Below, piece by piece: positions 1 through 7,994 of a stretch of DNA of 35,371 nt. Source of the DNA: Pseudoxanthomonas suwonensis (GTDB taxonomy: Bacteria; Pseudomonadota; Gammaproteobacteria; Xanthomonadales; Xanthomonadaceae); contig QFNC01000028.1 of the NCBI GenBank assembly GCA_003240695.1, forward strand, positions 1 to 35,371. The letters run 5' to 3'. Made by a program: the position numbers and the translations under genes. Position 1 is the first letter of the stretch. Each line of letters starts with the position of its first letter. Under the pieces are notes generated by a model, which was not told the DNA's origin, did not search any database, and saw only the letters and a program-made list of their open reading frames with translations.

Positions 1-488
1 TCCTCGATGGTGATGATGTGCCCGGTGGAGTTCTGGTTGCGGTAGCCGATCATCGCCGCCAGCGAGGTCGACTTGCCGGTGCCGGTGGCGCCGACGAAGA
101 TGATGATGCCGCGCTTGGTCATCGCCAGCGTCTTGATGATCGGCGGCAGGCTGAGTTCCTCGACCGTCGGGATCTTCGACTCGATGCGGCGCAGCACCAT
201 GCCGACCTGGTTGCGCTGGTAGAAGCAGCTCACGCGGAAGCGGCCCACCCCGGCCACGCCGATGGCGAAGTTGCATTCGTGGGTCTTCTCGAACTCCTCG
301 CGCTGCGGCGGCGACATCACGTTCAGCACCAGGTCGCGACTTTGCTGCGGGGTGAGCGGGTTCTGCGTGATCGGCGCGATCTTGCCGTTCACCTTCATCG
401 ACGGCGGCATGCCGGCGGTGATGAACAGGTCCGACGCCTTCTGGTGCGCCATCAGCTTGAGGAAGGAGGTGAAGTCGATGCTGCTCAT
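1..488 (-). CDS. pilU: Type IV pilus retraction ATPase PilU (N-terminal part, runs off window)
   Basis: PilU is an accessory hexameric ATPase that works with PilT at the inner-membrane base of the type IV pilus to power retraction and twitching motility. The visible N-terminal 162 residues carry the family start (FTSFLKLMAHQKASDLFITA), the PAS-like N-domain, a Walker A motif (GATGTGKS) and the stretch TGHIITIE, where the window edge cuts the gene before the Asp box, Walker B and His box. The wording KASDLFITAGMPPSMKVNGK is PilU-like rather than PilT-like. The ATG at 488-486 gives the usual PilU start. It lies 55 bases downstream of pilT on the same strand, the normal pilT-pilU order, so co-transcription is likely. 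Identity is well supported; only the C-terminus is unseen. Confidence 0.95.
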   Translation of the reverse strand, partial: MSSIDFTSFLKLMAHQKASDLFITAGMPPSMKVNGKIAPITQNPLTPQQSRDLVLNVMSPPQREEFEKTHECNFAIGVAGVGRFRVSCFYQRNQVGMVLRRIESKIPTVEELSLPPIIKTLAMTKRGIIIFVGATGTGKSTSLAAMIGYRNQNSTGHIITIE

Positions 489-543
489 GGGCGGTGCTCC
501 GGGCGACTGCGGGCCTGCGGCGGTGTTTTCAGGATACTCCGAA

Positions 544-1581
544 TCATTCGAACAGGCGCTTGTCCTTGGCGTATTCCTTGGCCTGCTGGCGGGTGACCAT
601 GGAGCGCTTCACCAGATCCTGCAGATGCTGGTCGAGGGTCATCATGCCGAACTGCTGGCCGGTCTGGATGGCCGAGTACATCTGCGCCACCTTGTCCTCG
701 CGGATCAGGTTGCGGATGGCCGGGGTGCCGACCATGATTTCCCAGGCCGCGGTCCGGCCGCCGCCGACCTTCTTCAGCAGCGCCTGGCTGATCACCGCGC
801 GCAGCGATTCGGACAGCATCGAACGCACCATCGGCTTTTCGCCTGCCGGGAACACGTCGATGATGCGGTCGATGGTCTTGGCCGCCGAGCTGGTGTGCAG
901 GGTGGCGAACACCAGGTGGCCGGTTTCCGCGGCGGTCAGCGCCAGGCGAATGGTCTCGATGTCGCGCATTTCGCCCACCAGGATGTAGTCCGGGTCCTCG
1001 CGCAGGGCGCTGCGCAGGGCCTCGTTGAAGCCGTGGGTGTCGCGGTGCACCTCGCGCTGGTTGATCAGGCACTTCTGCGAGGTGTGCACAAACTCGATCG
1101 GGTCTTCCACCGACAGGATGTGCGCGTATTCATTCTTGTTGATGTGGTCCAGCATCGCCGCCAGCGTGGTCGACTTGCCCGAACCGGTGGGCCCGGTGAC
1201 CAGGATCAGCCCCTGCGGCTGGTTGATCAGCTCGCGGAAGATCGGCGGGCAGCCCAGGTCCTCCAGGGTCAGCACTTCGGACGGAATGGTACGGAACACC
1301 GCACCGGCACCGCGGTTCTGGTTGAACGCATTCACGCGGAAGCGCGCCAGTCCGGGGATCTCGAACGAGAAGTCGGTTTCCAGGAATTCTTCGTAGTCGC
1401 GGCGCTGCTTGTCGGACATGATGTCGTACACCAGCGCGTGCACCTGCTTGTGATCGAAGGCCGGCACGTTGATGCGGCGCACGTCGCCGTCCACGCGGAT
1501 CATCGGCGGCAAGCCGGCCGACAGGTGCAAGTCCGACGCCTTGTTCTTGACCGAGAACGCCAACAGCTCGGCAATATCCAT
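544..1581 (-). CDS. pilT: Type IV pilus twitching motility ATPase PilT
   Basis: PilT is the retraction ATPase that depolymerises pilin at the cytoplasmic face of the type IV pilus machine. The 345-residue product has the normal PilT length. Visible motifs are Walker A (GPTGSGKST, residues 130-138), Asp box (EDPIEFVH), Walker B (ILVGEMRD), His box (TGHLVFATLHT) and the PilT hallmark AIRNLIRE near the C-terminus, which is required for retraction. I chose the ATG at 1581-1579 because MDIAELLAFSVKN is the family N-terminus and a purine-rich GGGGAGTGGGG precedes it; the open frame extends 25 codons upstream without family resemblance. It is divergent from proC and leads pilU. In Pseudomonas and Xanthomonas a yggS gene lies between pilT and proC; here it is absent. 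Confidence 0.97.
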   Translation of the reverse strand: MDIAELLAFSVKNKASDLHLSAGLPPMIRVDGDVRRINVPAFDHKQVHALVYDIMSDKQRRDYEEFLETDFSFEIPGLARFRVNAFNQNRGAGAVFRTIPSEVLTLEDLGCPPIFRELINQPQGLILVTGPTGSGKSTTLAAMLDHINKNEYAHILSVEDPIEFVHTSQKCLINQREVHRDTHGFNEALRSALREDPDYILVGEMRDIETIRLALTAAETGHLVFATLHTSSAAKTIDRIIDVFPAGEKPMVRSMLSESLRAVISQALLKKVGGGRTAAWEIMVGTPAIRNLIREDKVAQMYSAIQTGQQFGMMTLDQHLQDLVKRSMVTRQQAKEYAKDKRLFE

Positions 1582-1642
1582 CCCCACTCCCCCGCCACGA
1601 TTGAAATCGAATGAATGCCCGGTCGCGCCGGTCCCCGCCCGG

Positions 1643-1669
1643 AGTATAGCCTCCATGCCCGGCCGTCAA
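1643..1669 (-). promoter_or_regulatory. Candidate sigma-70 promoter for pilT-pilU
   Basis: On the minus strand TTGACG (1669-1664) and TATACT (1648-1643) each match five of six consensus bases, separated by 15 bases, shorter than the optimal 17. The -10 lies about 60 bases before the pilT start. This is a pattern match only. Confidence 0.4.
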
Positions 1670-1766
1670 GCCAGTGGCCGGGCGAATCCGGACTGCGGTC
1701 ACTGTCCGGGGGGTCGATCGAACCGGTTGCTATGCTGAAGCCGACTGCACAAACCCCTGGGCAAAG

Positions 1767-2615
1767 ATGAATGCACCCGACCCCCGCATCGCCTTCATCG
1801 GCGGCGGCAACATGGCCCGCAGCCTGATCGGCGGATTGATCGCCGGCGGCACCCAGGCCGCATCGATCGCCGTGGCCGAACCGGTCGCCGACCTGCGCCA
1901 TGCCTTGGCGGCCGATTTCGGCGTCGAGGTCCATGGCGATGCCGTGTCCGCCGCGACCGGTGCACAGACCTGGCTGCTCGCGGTCAAGCCGCAGGTGCTG
2001 CGCGAGGTCTGTGCGTCGCTGGCGCAGCTGGCCCAAGCACAGCAACCGCTGGTGATCTCGATCGCGGCAGGCATCACCTCTGCCCAGATCGCGCGCTGGC
2101 TGGGCGGCGATGTGGCCGTGGTGCGCTGCATGCCCAACACCCCGGCCCTGCTCGGCGCCGGCGCGACCGGACTGCACGCCAATCGTGCGGTGGACGACGC
2201 CGGACGCAGGATCGCCCAGACCCTGCTGGCTAGTGCCGGCAAGACGGTGTGGATCGACAACGAAGACTTGATGGACAGCGTGACCGCCGTATCCGGTAGC
2301 GGCCCGGCCTACGTGTTCCTGCTGGCCGAAGCGCTGCAGGCTGCCGGCGAAGCCGAGGGCCTGGCACCCGAGGCGGCCCGCGTGCTGACTGTGCAGACGG
2401 TGCTGGGCGCGGCACGCATGCTGGATGCCGACCCGCACGTGCCGGCCGCTGAACTGCGGCGTCGCGTCACCTCTCCGGGCGGGACCACGCAGGCCGCGCT
2501 GGACTCCTTCGCGGCCGACGGTTTCGCGGCGATGGTGCAGCGCGCGGTGCATGCGGCACGCCTGCGCGGGGCCGAATTGTCGGCGGCCCATGACGAAGCG
2601 GCATCGTCATGCTGA
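1767..2615 (+). CDS. proC: Pyrroline-5-carboxylate reductase
   Basis: ProC catalyses the last step of proline synthesis, NAD(P)H-dependent reduction of pyrroline-5-carboxylate to L-proline, in the cytoplasm. The 282-residue product opens with a Rossmann nucleotide-binding loop (FIGGGNMA, residues 10-17). It contains the family core GSGPAYVFLLAEAL and the C-terminal signature VTSPGGTTQAAL. The start at 1767 (MNAPDPRIAFIGGG) places the Rossmann loop at the usual distance; the frame is open 31 codons further upstream but that extension is not family-like. It is divergent from pilT across 185 bases. Its last seven bases overlap the start of the DUF4426 lipoprotein gene, so the two are probably translated in a coupled way. 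Confidence 0.96.
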   Translation: MNAPDPRIAFIGGGNMARSLIGGLIAGGTQAASIAVAEPVADLRHALAADFGVEVHGDAVSAATGAQTWLLAVKPQVLREVCASLAQLAQAQQPLVISIAAGITSAQIARWLGGDVAVVRCMPNTPALLGAGATGLHANRAVDDAGRRIAQTLLASAGKTVWIDNEDLMDSVTAVSGSGPAYVFLLAEALQAAGEAEGLAPEAARVLTVQTVLGAARMLDADPHVPAAELRRRVTSPGGTTQAALDSFAADGFAAMVQRAVHAARLRGAELSAAHDEAASSC

Positions 2616-3094
2616 TCCGGAGCCTGCCATTCGCCATGCTGCTGGGCTTCGGCGCGGTGCTGGGCGGTTGCGATGCCGCCCCGGAACCGTCACGGCAGAC
2701 GGTCGTGACCACTGCCGAGGCAGCCGCGACCCATTCGGTGGCGCTGGGCGAGCAGGTCATCGCCGCGCGCGTGATTCCCACCCGGCAGCTGGATGGGTCG
2801 GTGACCCGGCGCTACGGCATCGACCGCGACGCCGACCGCGCGCTGCTGCTGATCACCGTGCGTTCTGCCAGCGGCGATGCGATCGCCGCCGACGGCCTGC
2901 AACTGACCGCGCAGGCCGGCGAACTGCATGCCGCGCCGACAGCCGTCGCGCTGCGCACGCTGCAGGTGGATGGCTTCACCGATGTCGTCGGCACGCTGCA
3001 GGCCAAGCCACCGGCCACGCTGCGCATCGTGATCCAGGCCGAACGGGGCGGTGCGCGCGCGCAACTGACCTTCACCCACGACTGGCTGCCCTGA
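2609..3094 (+). CDS. DUF4426-type lipoprotein
   Basis: This is a 161-residue lipoprotein of unknown function. A hydrophobic signal segment ends in a lipobox (LGGC, acylated Cys21), and the mature part has no Asp at +2 warning against outer-membrane sorting beyond CDAA itself, so localisation is uncertain. The mature domain (repeated beta-strand-like stretches and the ending LTFTHDWLP) resembles DUF4426 proteins. Established context supports this: in Pseudomonas a DUF4426 gene sits in the same pilTU-yggS-proC-yggT-metW-metX neighbourhood. Here it overlaps the end of proC by seven bases and converges with the cobalamin-binding-like gene 24 bases away. The family call rests on residue pattern and context; function is unknown. 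Confidence 0.72.
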   Translation: MLIRSLPFAMLLGFGAVLGGCDAAPEPSRQTVVTTAEAAATHSVALGEQVIAARVIPTRQLDGSVTRRYGIDRDADRALLLITVRSASGDAIAADGLQLTAQAGELHAAPTAVALRTLQVDGFTDVVGTLQAKPPATLRIVIQAERGGARAQLTFTHDWLP

Positions 3095-3118
3095 TCCCTC
3101 TCGATCATTCCTTGCTGG

Positions 3119-3916
3119 TCACGCCTGTGCCGCCTGCCAACGCCGCACGATCGCAGCGATGGCGGCTACGCCATCGGTCAGCGCGGCGGGACCGGGCTGC
3201 AGGATCAGCGGCGACTTGATTTCGTGCACCCAGCCATCGCGCACGGCCGGAATCGCCTCCCAGCCCGGACGCGCCGCCACCTGTTCCGGCCGGAAGCGCT
3301 TGCCGCACCACGAACCGAGGATGATGTCGGGCGCGCGCCGGATCACCTCGCCCGGATCCTCGAGGATGCGTCCGCGCGCCAGTGGCTGCACGGCGCGTTC
3401 CGGGAAGATGTCCGTGCCGCCGGCGATGCGCACCAGTTCCGCCACCCACTGGATGCCGGTGATGGGCGGATCGTCCCATTCCTCGAAGTAGACGGTCGGC
3501 CGCTGCGCGTGCCTGGCAGCCGAGTCGGCGATGGCTTCCAGTCCGGCCTGCAGTGCATCGGCCCACGCAGCGGCGCGAGCGGCCTCGCCGACCAGTGCGC
3601 CCAGCCGGCGGATGTAGTCCAGAATGCCGGCCACGCTGCGGTGATTGGCGATCCACACCTCCACGCCGCGACGCACCAGTTCGGCGGCGATGTCGGCCTG
3701 GATGTCGGAAAAACCGATGGCGAAATCCGGTTGCAAGGCCAGGATCCGGTCGATCTTCGCGCTGGTGAAGGCGCTGACCTTCGGCTTGTCGCGGCGCGCC
3801 TGCGGTGGCCGCACGGTGAAACCGGTGATGCCGACGATGCGCTGCTGCTGGCCCAGCGCGTACAGCGTTTCGGTGGGCTCCTCGGTCAGGCAGACGATGC
3901 GCTGCGGGCCGGTCAC
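3119..3916 (-). CDS. Cobalamin/metal-chelate-binding protein, BtuF-like, apparently cytoplasmic
   Basis: The product resembles the periplasmic-binding-protein fold of BtuF (vitamin B12 binding component): an opening RIVCLTEEPTETLYALG, a PKVSAFTSAKIDRILALQPD segment and a closing bilobed architecture with LILQPGPAALTDGV. A GTG at 3916-3914 overlaps the pdxH stop in a GTGA arrangement, giving 265 residues, about the BtuF length. Longer frames upstream lie inside pdxH and are not family-like. No signal peptide is visible from this start, and no BtuC/BtuD-type permease or ATPase lies nearby. It is therefore either a cytosolic cobalamin- or metal-binding relative or a protein with a misread N-terminus. 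Coupling to pdxH suggests a cofactor-related role, but that is inference. Confidence 0.75.
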   Translation of the reverse strand: MTGPQRIVCLTEEPTETLYALGQQQRIVGITGFTVRPPQARRDKPKVSAFTSAKIDRILALQPDFAIGFSDIQADIAAELVRRGVEVWIANHRSVAGILDYIRRLGALVGEAARAAAWADALQAGLEAIADSAARHAQRPTVYFEEWDDPPITGIQWVAELVRIAGGTDIFPERAVQPLARGRILEDPGEVIRRAPDIILGSWCGKRFRPEQVAARPGWEAIPAVRDGWVHEIKSPLILQPGPAALTDGVAAIAAIVRRWQAAQA

Positions 3917-4515
3917 GGGTACAGCAACCGCCGGCTCCAGTGGCCGGCCTGGTCGCGTTCGTACGCGTCGCGCTGGTGCAGGCGGAACTGTGCGCCGTAC
4001 CAGAACTCGATCCAGCGCGGACGCACGCGGAACCCGGTCCAGCGTGGTGGCCGCGGTACCGCCCGGTCCGCGAATTGCTGCTCCATCTGCGCCATGCGTT
4101 GCAGGAAGGTCTCGCGGCTGTCCAGGGCCTCGCTCTGCTTGGATGCCCATGCACCGAGCTGGCTGTCGCGCGGGCGGCTGGCGAAATAGGCGTCGGCCTC
4201 GTCGTCGGGGACCAGATGCACCCGCCCCTCGATGCGCACCTGCACCCCATCGCGCACCCGCGGCCAGTGGAACAGCAGCGCCGCATACGGGTTCTGCTGC
4301 AGTTCGCGCCCCTTGCGACCATCCAGATGGGTGTAGAACACGAAGCCGCGTGCATCGTGCGCTTTCAGCAGCACCGTGCGCAGCGACGGGCGCGCATCCA
4401 GCGCGGCAGTGGCAAGCGACATCGCGGTGCGGTCGGGCTCACCGGCAGCCAGGGCCTCGTCGAACAGGCCATCGAAGGTGACCAGGGCTTGCGCGTACAG
4501 GGGATCGGTTTTCAT
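3913..4515 (-). CDS. pdxH: Pyridoxamine 5'-phosphate oxidase
   Basis: PdxH oxidises pyridoxine- or pyridoxamine-5'-phosphate to pyridoxal 5'-phosphate using FMN and oxygen, completing vitamin B6 coenzyme synthesis. The 200-residue length is typical. FMN-binding segments are visible (RTVLLKAHDARGFVFYTH, then SRKG-like GRKGREL), followed by QVRIEGRVHLVPD, the SQLGAWASKQSE motif and the C-terminal dimer/FMN segment RWIEFWYG...RLHQRD. The ATG at 4515 begins the alignable protein. Its TGA shares bases with the GTG of the downstream BtuF-like gene, so translation is probably coupled. PLP made here serves several enzymes in the window, including MetB. Confidence 0.96.
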   Translation of the reverse strand: MKTDPLYAQALVTFDGLFDEALAAGEPDRTAMSLATAALDARPSLRTVLLKAHDARGFVFYTHLDGRKGRELQQNPYAALLFHWPRVRDGVQVRIEGRVHLVPDDEADAYFASRPRDSQLGAWASKQSEALDSRETFLQRMAQMEQQFADRAVPRPPRWTGFRVRPRWIEFWYGAQFRLHQRDAYERDQAGHWSRRLLYP

Positions 4516-4582
4516 CCGCCTATTGTGCGCACGAGCCCGGCTGCCGTGCAGGATCGTGCGCCGCCGCGGGCTGTTCGCTGGT

Positions 4583-4786
4583 TCATTCCACGATGAAGGT
4601 GATCTTCAGGTTGACCCGCCATTCGCGCACGCTGCCATCGGCATTGGTCACCACCTTGATTTCGTTGACCCACGCACCCTGGATGTTCTGCACCGTTTCG
4701 GCGGTCTTGCTCAGGCCGCTTTTCACGGCGTCTTCGACGCTGCTGGCTGAAGAGGCATTGACTTCGATCACTTTGGCAACGGACAT
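4583..4786 (-). CDS. Dodecin family flavin-binding protein
   Basis: Dodecins are small proteins forming hollow dodecamers that bind flavins (or coenzyme A) and are thought to store or buffer them. The 67-residue product has the normal length and pattern: MSVAKVIEVNASSASSVEDA, one helix with KTAETVQNIQGAWVNEIKVV, and the final strand REWRVNLKITFIVE. The tryptophan in IQGAW is the position that stacks on the flavin in bacterial dodecins. The start at 4786-4784 is preceded by AAGGA at good spacing; upstream sequence in the frame is antisense to aroK/aroB. The gene stands between pdxH (same strand) and divergent aroK. Confidence 0.93.
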   Translation of the reverse strand: MSVAKVIEVNASSASSVEDAVKSGLSKTAETVQNIQGAWVNEIKVVTNADGSVREWRVNLKITFIVE

Positions 4787-4874
4787 CGCTTTTTCCTTCG
4801 CTATGGGATCGCTCCCGGAACGGGGCAGCGTGCGGCAGCCGTGGTGAAGCCGCCGTCGCGGTAGCATGCATGGC

Positions 4875-5414
4875 ATGACATCCCCCGCCAATCTCATCCT
4901 GATCGGCCCCATGGGCGCGGGCAAATCCGCCATCGGCAAGTCGCTCGCGCGCCGGTTCGATCTGGCTTTCGTGGATGCCGATGCCGCCATCGAACAGGCC
5001 ACCGGCGCCTCCATCGGTGCCATTTTCGACTGCGAGGGAGAAGCCGGCTTCCGCCAGCGCGAACGCGCGATGCTGGCCCGGTTGCTGACCGACTCCGGCC
5101 AGGTGATCGCCACCGGCGGCGGTGCCGTGCTGGATGCGGAGAATCGCCAGCGCATGCGCGAACGCGGCCTGGTGCTGCATCTGCATGCCGACGTACCCAC
5201 CCAGCTGCAGCGACTGCAGCACGATCGTGCCCGGCCGCTGCTGCAGCGCGACGACCGCGACACCGTGCTGCAGGATCTGGCCCGAATCCGCGATCCGCTG
5301 TATGCACAGACGGCACATCTGCGCTTCGACACCTCCGGAAAAAGCCGTGCCGACACGCTGGCCCAGCTGCAATGGATGCTGCAGGCCCGTTGGCCAGGGC
5401 AGGCGTCGGCATGA
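4875..5414 (+). CDS. aroK: Shikimate kinase
   Basis: AroK phosphorylates shikimate at the 3-hydroxyl with ATP in the pathway to aromatic amino acids. The 179-residue protein has Walker A (GPMGAGKS) near residue 10, the shikimate-binding DADAAIE, an FRQRE segment, the GGGAV loop and the lid/adenine region with RARPLL. An alternative ATG nine bases upstream (4866) would add three residues; I prefer 4875 because MTSPANLILIGPMG fits the family better, though neither start has a strong ribosome site. Its stop overlaps the aroB start (ATGA), the usual aroK-aroB operon arrangement in Gammaproteobacteria. Confidence 0.95.
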   Translation: MTSPANLILIGPMGAGKSAIGKSLARRFDLAFVDADAAIEQATGASIGAIFDCEGEAGFRQRERAMLARLLTDSGQVIATGGGAVLDAENRQRMRERGLVLHLHADVPTQLQRLQHDRARPLLQRDDRDTVLQDLARIRDPLYAQTAHLRFDTSGKSRADTLAQLQWMLQARWPGQASA

Positions 5415-6502
5415 ACGCGCCCGCCGCCCGGGTCCGGGTCGCTGGCGCCACGCCCTACACCATCCACATCGGCACGGGTCTGCTGCACGATCCTGCGCTG
5501 CTGGCCGCAACCTGGCGGGGGCGGCATGCCCTGCTGGTGAGCGATGACCATGTCGCGCCGTTGCATGCCGATGCCGTGATGCAGGCCCTGCGCGCAGCCC
5601 ATCCCGAAACCCGCATCGCCTCATGCGTGCTGCCGGCCGGCGAAGGCAGCAAGACCTTCGACGGCCTGCGCGACGTCATCGATGCCCTGGCGCGACTGGG
5701 CGCCACCCGCGACGCCTGCGTATATGCACTCGGTGGCGGGGTGGTCGGCGATCTGGCCGGGTTCGCTGCGGCCTGCTGGATGCGCGGCATCGACTGCGTG
5801 CAATTGCCCACCAGCCTGCTGGCGATGGTCGATTCGTCAGTGGGCGGCAAGACCGCCATCGACATCCCGCAGGGCAAGAATCTGGTCGGCGCCTTCCATG
5901 CCCCGCGCGCGGTGATCGCCGATACCCGCGTGCTGACCACGCTGCCACCACGCGAACTGCGGGCAGGGCTGGCCGAAGTGGTGAAATACGGCGCGATCGG
6001 CGATACCGCCTTCCTGAACTGGCTGCACGACCACGCCGCGGCACTGCTGGCCGGTGATGCGGATGCGTTGCGGCACGCCATCTGCACCAGCTGCCGGCAC
6101 AAGGCCGCCATCGTCGCCCGCGACCCGCTGGAACGCGGCGAACGCGTGCTGCTCAATTTCGGGCACACCTTCGGCCATGCCATCGAGGCCGAACAGGGCT
6201 ACGGCGGCCTGAACCACGGTGAAGCCGTGGCCGTGGGCATGGTGCTGGCGGCACGGCTCTCGGCCTGCCTGGGACTGGCCGACTACGCGCCGGCCGACGA
6301 GCTGCTGGCACTGCTGCAAGCATTGCAGTTGCCCGTGCGGCTGCCGGATGGCCTCTCGCCCGAGGCATTGCTCGCCCGGATGCGGCTGGACAAGAAGGCC
6401 ACTGCCAACGGCTTGCGCTTCGTGCTGTGGAACGGCCCCGGGCAGGCGCGTCTGGTGGATGGCGTGGACGAGGCCTACGCGCTGGCGGTGTTGCGGACCT
6501 GA
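5411..6502 (+). CDS. aroB: 3-dehydroquinate synthase
   Basis: AroB converts DAHP to 3-dehydroquinate, the second shikimate-pathway step, using NAD and a divalent metal. The 363-residue product has the family length. The NAD-binding loop GGGVVGDLAGF starts at residue 108. It is followed by PTSLLAMVDSSVGGKTAID, the active-site segment KNLVGAFHAP, the metal-ligand regions around LAEVVKYG and LNFGHTFGHAIE, and NHGEAVAVGM. The ATG at 5411 overlaps the aroK stop by four bases; the frame extends further upstream only inside aroK. No downstream damX or dam gene is present; instead a small WGR gene follows. Confidence 0.97.
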   Translation: MNAPAARVRVAGATPYTIHIGTGLLHDPALLAATWRGRHALLVSDDHVAPLHADAVMQALRAAHPETRIASCVLPAGEGSKTFDGLRDVIDALARLGATRDACVYALGGGVVGDLAGFAAACWMRGIDCVQLPTSLLAMVDSSVGGKTAIDIPQGKNLVGAFHAPRAVIADTRVLTTLPPRELRAGLAEVVKYGAIGDTAFLNWLHDHAAALLAGDADALRHAICTSCRHKAAIVARDPLERGERVLLNFGHTFGHAIEAEQGYGGLNHGEAVAVGMVLAARLSACLGLADYAPADELLALLQALQLPVRLPDGLSPEALLARMRLDKKATANGLRFVLWNGPGQARLVDGVDEAYALAVLRT

Positions 6503-6544
6503 AGCGGCCTGCGCGATGGCGGCCGTGCTGATTACACTATCGCG

Positions 6545-6787
6545 ATGCGCCTGCTTCTCCAGCAACCTCCCGATGGCCCGGAGGCCCCGCGATTCGTGCA
6601 GCTGACCCTGCAACCGGATCTGCTGGGCGGCTGGACCCTGCTGCGCGAAACCGGCCAGACCGCCGGGCGCAGCACGTTGCGCCGCGAACAGTTCGCGGAT
6701 CAGGCCAGTGCCGTGGCCGCGCTGGAAAAGGCCCGCGACCAGCAGCTGAAGAAAGGCTTCCTGCTGATGTTCGCGCAAGGCAGTTGA
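6545..6787 (+). CDS. Small WGR domain protein
   Basis: This 80-residue protein is almost entirely a WGR-like domain: GGWTLLRETGQTAGRSTLRR, then a helix with FADQASAVAALEKARDQQLKKGF. WGR domains occur in poly(ADP-ribose) polymerases and in stand-alone bacterial proteins, where they are thought to bind nucleic acid. The canonical W-G-R triplet is represented here by W-T-L spacing and GRS, so it is a diverged member. It lies 42 bases after aroB and 43 before hemE on the same strand, and a similar small gene occupies this position in other Xanthomonadaceae. Function is unknown. Confidence 0.78.
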   Translation: MRLLLQQPPDGPEAPRFVQLTLQPDLLGGWTLLRETGQTAGRSTLRREQFADQASAVAALEKARDQQLKKGFLLMFAQGS

Positions 6788-6830
6788 GCCTCCTGCCTTC
6801 CTCCCCACATTCTCACTCCGGATCATCCGC

Positions 6831-7925
6831 ATGTCCCTGCCTGCCCCGAAGAACGATCGCCTGCTGCGCGCCCTGCGCCGCCAACCGGTGGACTGCACGC
6901 CGGTCTGGCTGATGCGGCAGGCGGGCCGCTACCTGCCCGAATACCGCGCCACGCGCGCGCGCGCCGGCAGTTTCCTGGGCATGGCCAAGCATCCGGAAGT
7001 GGCCTGCGAAGTCACCCTGCAGCCGCTGGCACGCTTCGATCTGGATGCCGCGATCCTGTTTTCCGACATTCTCACCATTCCCGACGCGATGGGGCTGGGG
7101 CTGTACTTCGCCGAAGGCGAGGGCCCGAAATTCGAGCGGCCCGTACGCAGCGCGGAAGACATCGCCCGGCTCGGCGTGCCGGATATGCAGGCCGACCTGG
7201 GTTACGTGATGGATGCGGTACGGCTGATCCGCCGCGAGCTGGACGGCAAGGTGCCGTTGATCGGCTTTTCCGGCAGCCCATGGACACTGGCCTGCTACAT
7301 GATCGAAGGCGGTGGCAGCAAGGACTTCGCACGGATCAAGGCGATGGCCTTCAACGCACCCGACCTGCTGCACCGGCTGCTGAGCGTGGTGACCGATGCG
7401 GTGATCGCCTACCTGTCCGCGCAGCGCGAGGCCGGCGCCCAGACACTGCAGGTGTTCGACACCTGGGGCGGCGTGCTGTCACCGGCCATGTACCGCAGCT
7501 TCTCGCTGCCTTACCTGCAGCGCATCGCCGGCGAACTGCAGCGTGGTGCGGGCGAGCAGCGTGTCCCGCTGATCCTGTTCGGCAAGGGCAATGCTCCGCA
7601 CCTGGGCGTGCTGGCCGACAGCGGCGCGGAAGCCGTCGGCGTGGACTGGACGGTGACCCTGGAAGACGCCGCCTGGCAATGCAAGGGCAAGGTGGCGCTG
7701 CAGGGCAATCTGGACCCGGCCACGCTGTACGCCAGCCCGGACGTGATCGCCGGACAAGTGCAGGCAGCGCTGGACAGCTACGCACGCGGCAACGGCGGAT
7801 CGCGCGAGGGGCACGTGTTCAACCTCGGCCACGGCATGTCGCCGGACATGGATCCGGAACACGTGGCCGTGCTGGTGGACGCCGTGCATGCCGGCAGCCG
7901 CCAGCGGATGCTGCAGGAGCAGTGA
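6831..7925 (+). CDS. hemE: Uroporphyrinogen decarboxylase
   Basis: HemE decarboxylates the four acetate side chains of uroporphyrinogen III to give coproporphyrinogen III in haem synthesis. The 364-residue protein carries the signature RQAGRYLPEYR (residues 29-39), which binds substrate carboxylates, and ILFSDILTIPDAMGLGL with the catalytic aspartate. Also visible are GFSGSPWTLACYMIEGGGSK, the FDTWGGVLSP loop and the C-terminal FNLGHGMSPDMDPEHV. The start at 6831 gives the standard N-terminus. It is last in a same-strand run from aroK and converges with the hybrid sensor kinase. Confidence 0.97.
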   Translation: MSLPAPKNDRLLRALRRQPVDCTPVWLMRQAGRYLPEYRATRARAGSFLGMAKHPEVACEVTLQPLARFDLDAAILFSDILTIPDAMGLGLYFAEGEGPKFERPVRSAEDIARLGVPDMQADLGYVMDAVRLIRRELDGKVPLIGFSGSPWTLACYMIEGGGSKDFARIKAMAFNAPDLLHRLLSVVTDAVIAYLSAQREAGAQTLQVFDTWGGVLSPAMYRSFSLPYLQRIAGELQRGAGEQRVPLILFGKGNAPHLGVLADSGAEAVGVDWTVTLEDAAWQCKGKVALQGNLDPATLYASPDVIAGQVQAALDSYARGNGGSREGHVFNLGHGMSPDMDPEHVAVLVDAVHAGSRQRMLQEQ

Positions 7926-7994
7926 TCCAGCTCCAGCGAAGGCCTGAACAAGTCCGTCCTGGATTTGTCGGCCTCCGAGTGACTCAGAGGATTC

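Noticed and set aside
262..1614. 450-codon plus-strand open frame opposite pilT/pilU
   Set aside because: Antisense to two intact ATPases and compositionally a shadow.
4516..4582. Cobalamin riboswitch ahead of the pdxH/BtuF-like pair
   Set aside because: The gap is 67 bases and shows no B12-box-like sequence.
7926..7994. Terminator between convergent hemE and the sensor kinase
   Set aside because: Only weak partial inverted repeats and no T-tract were seen.
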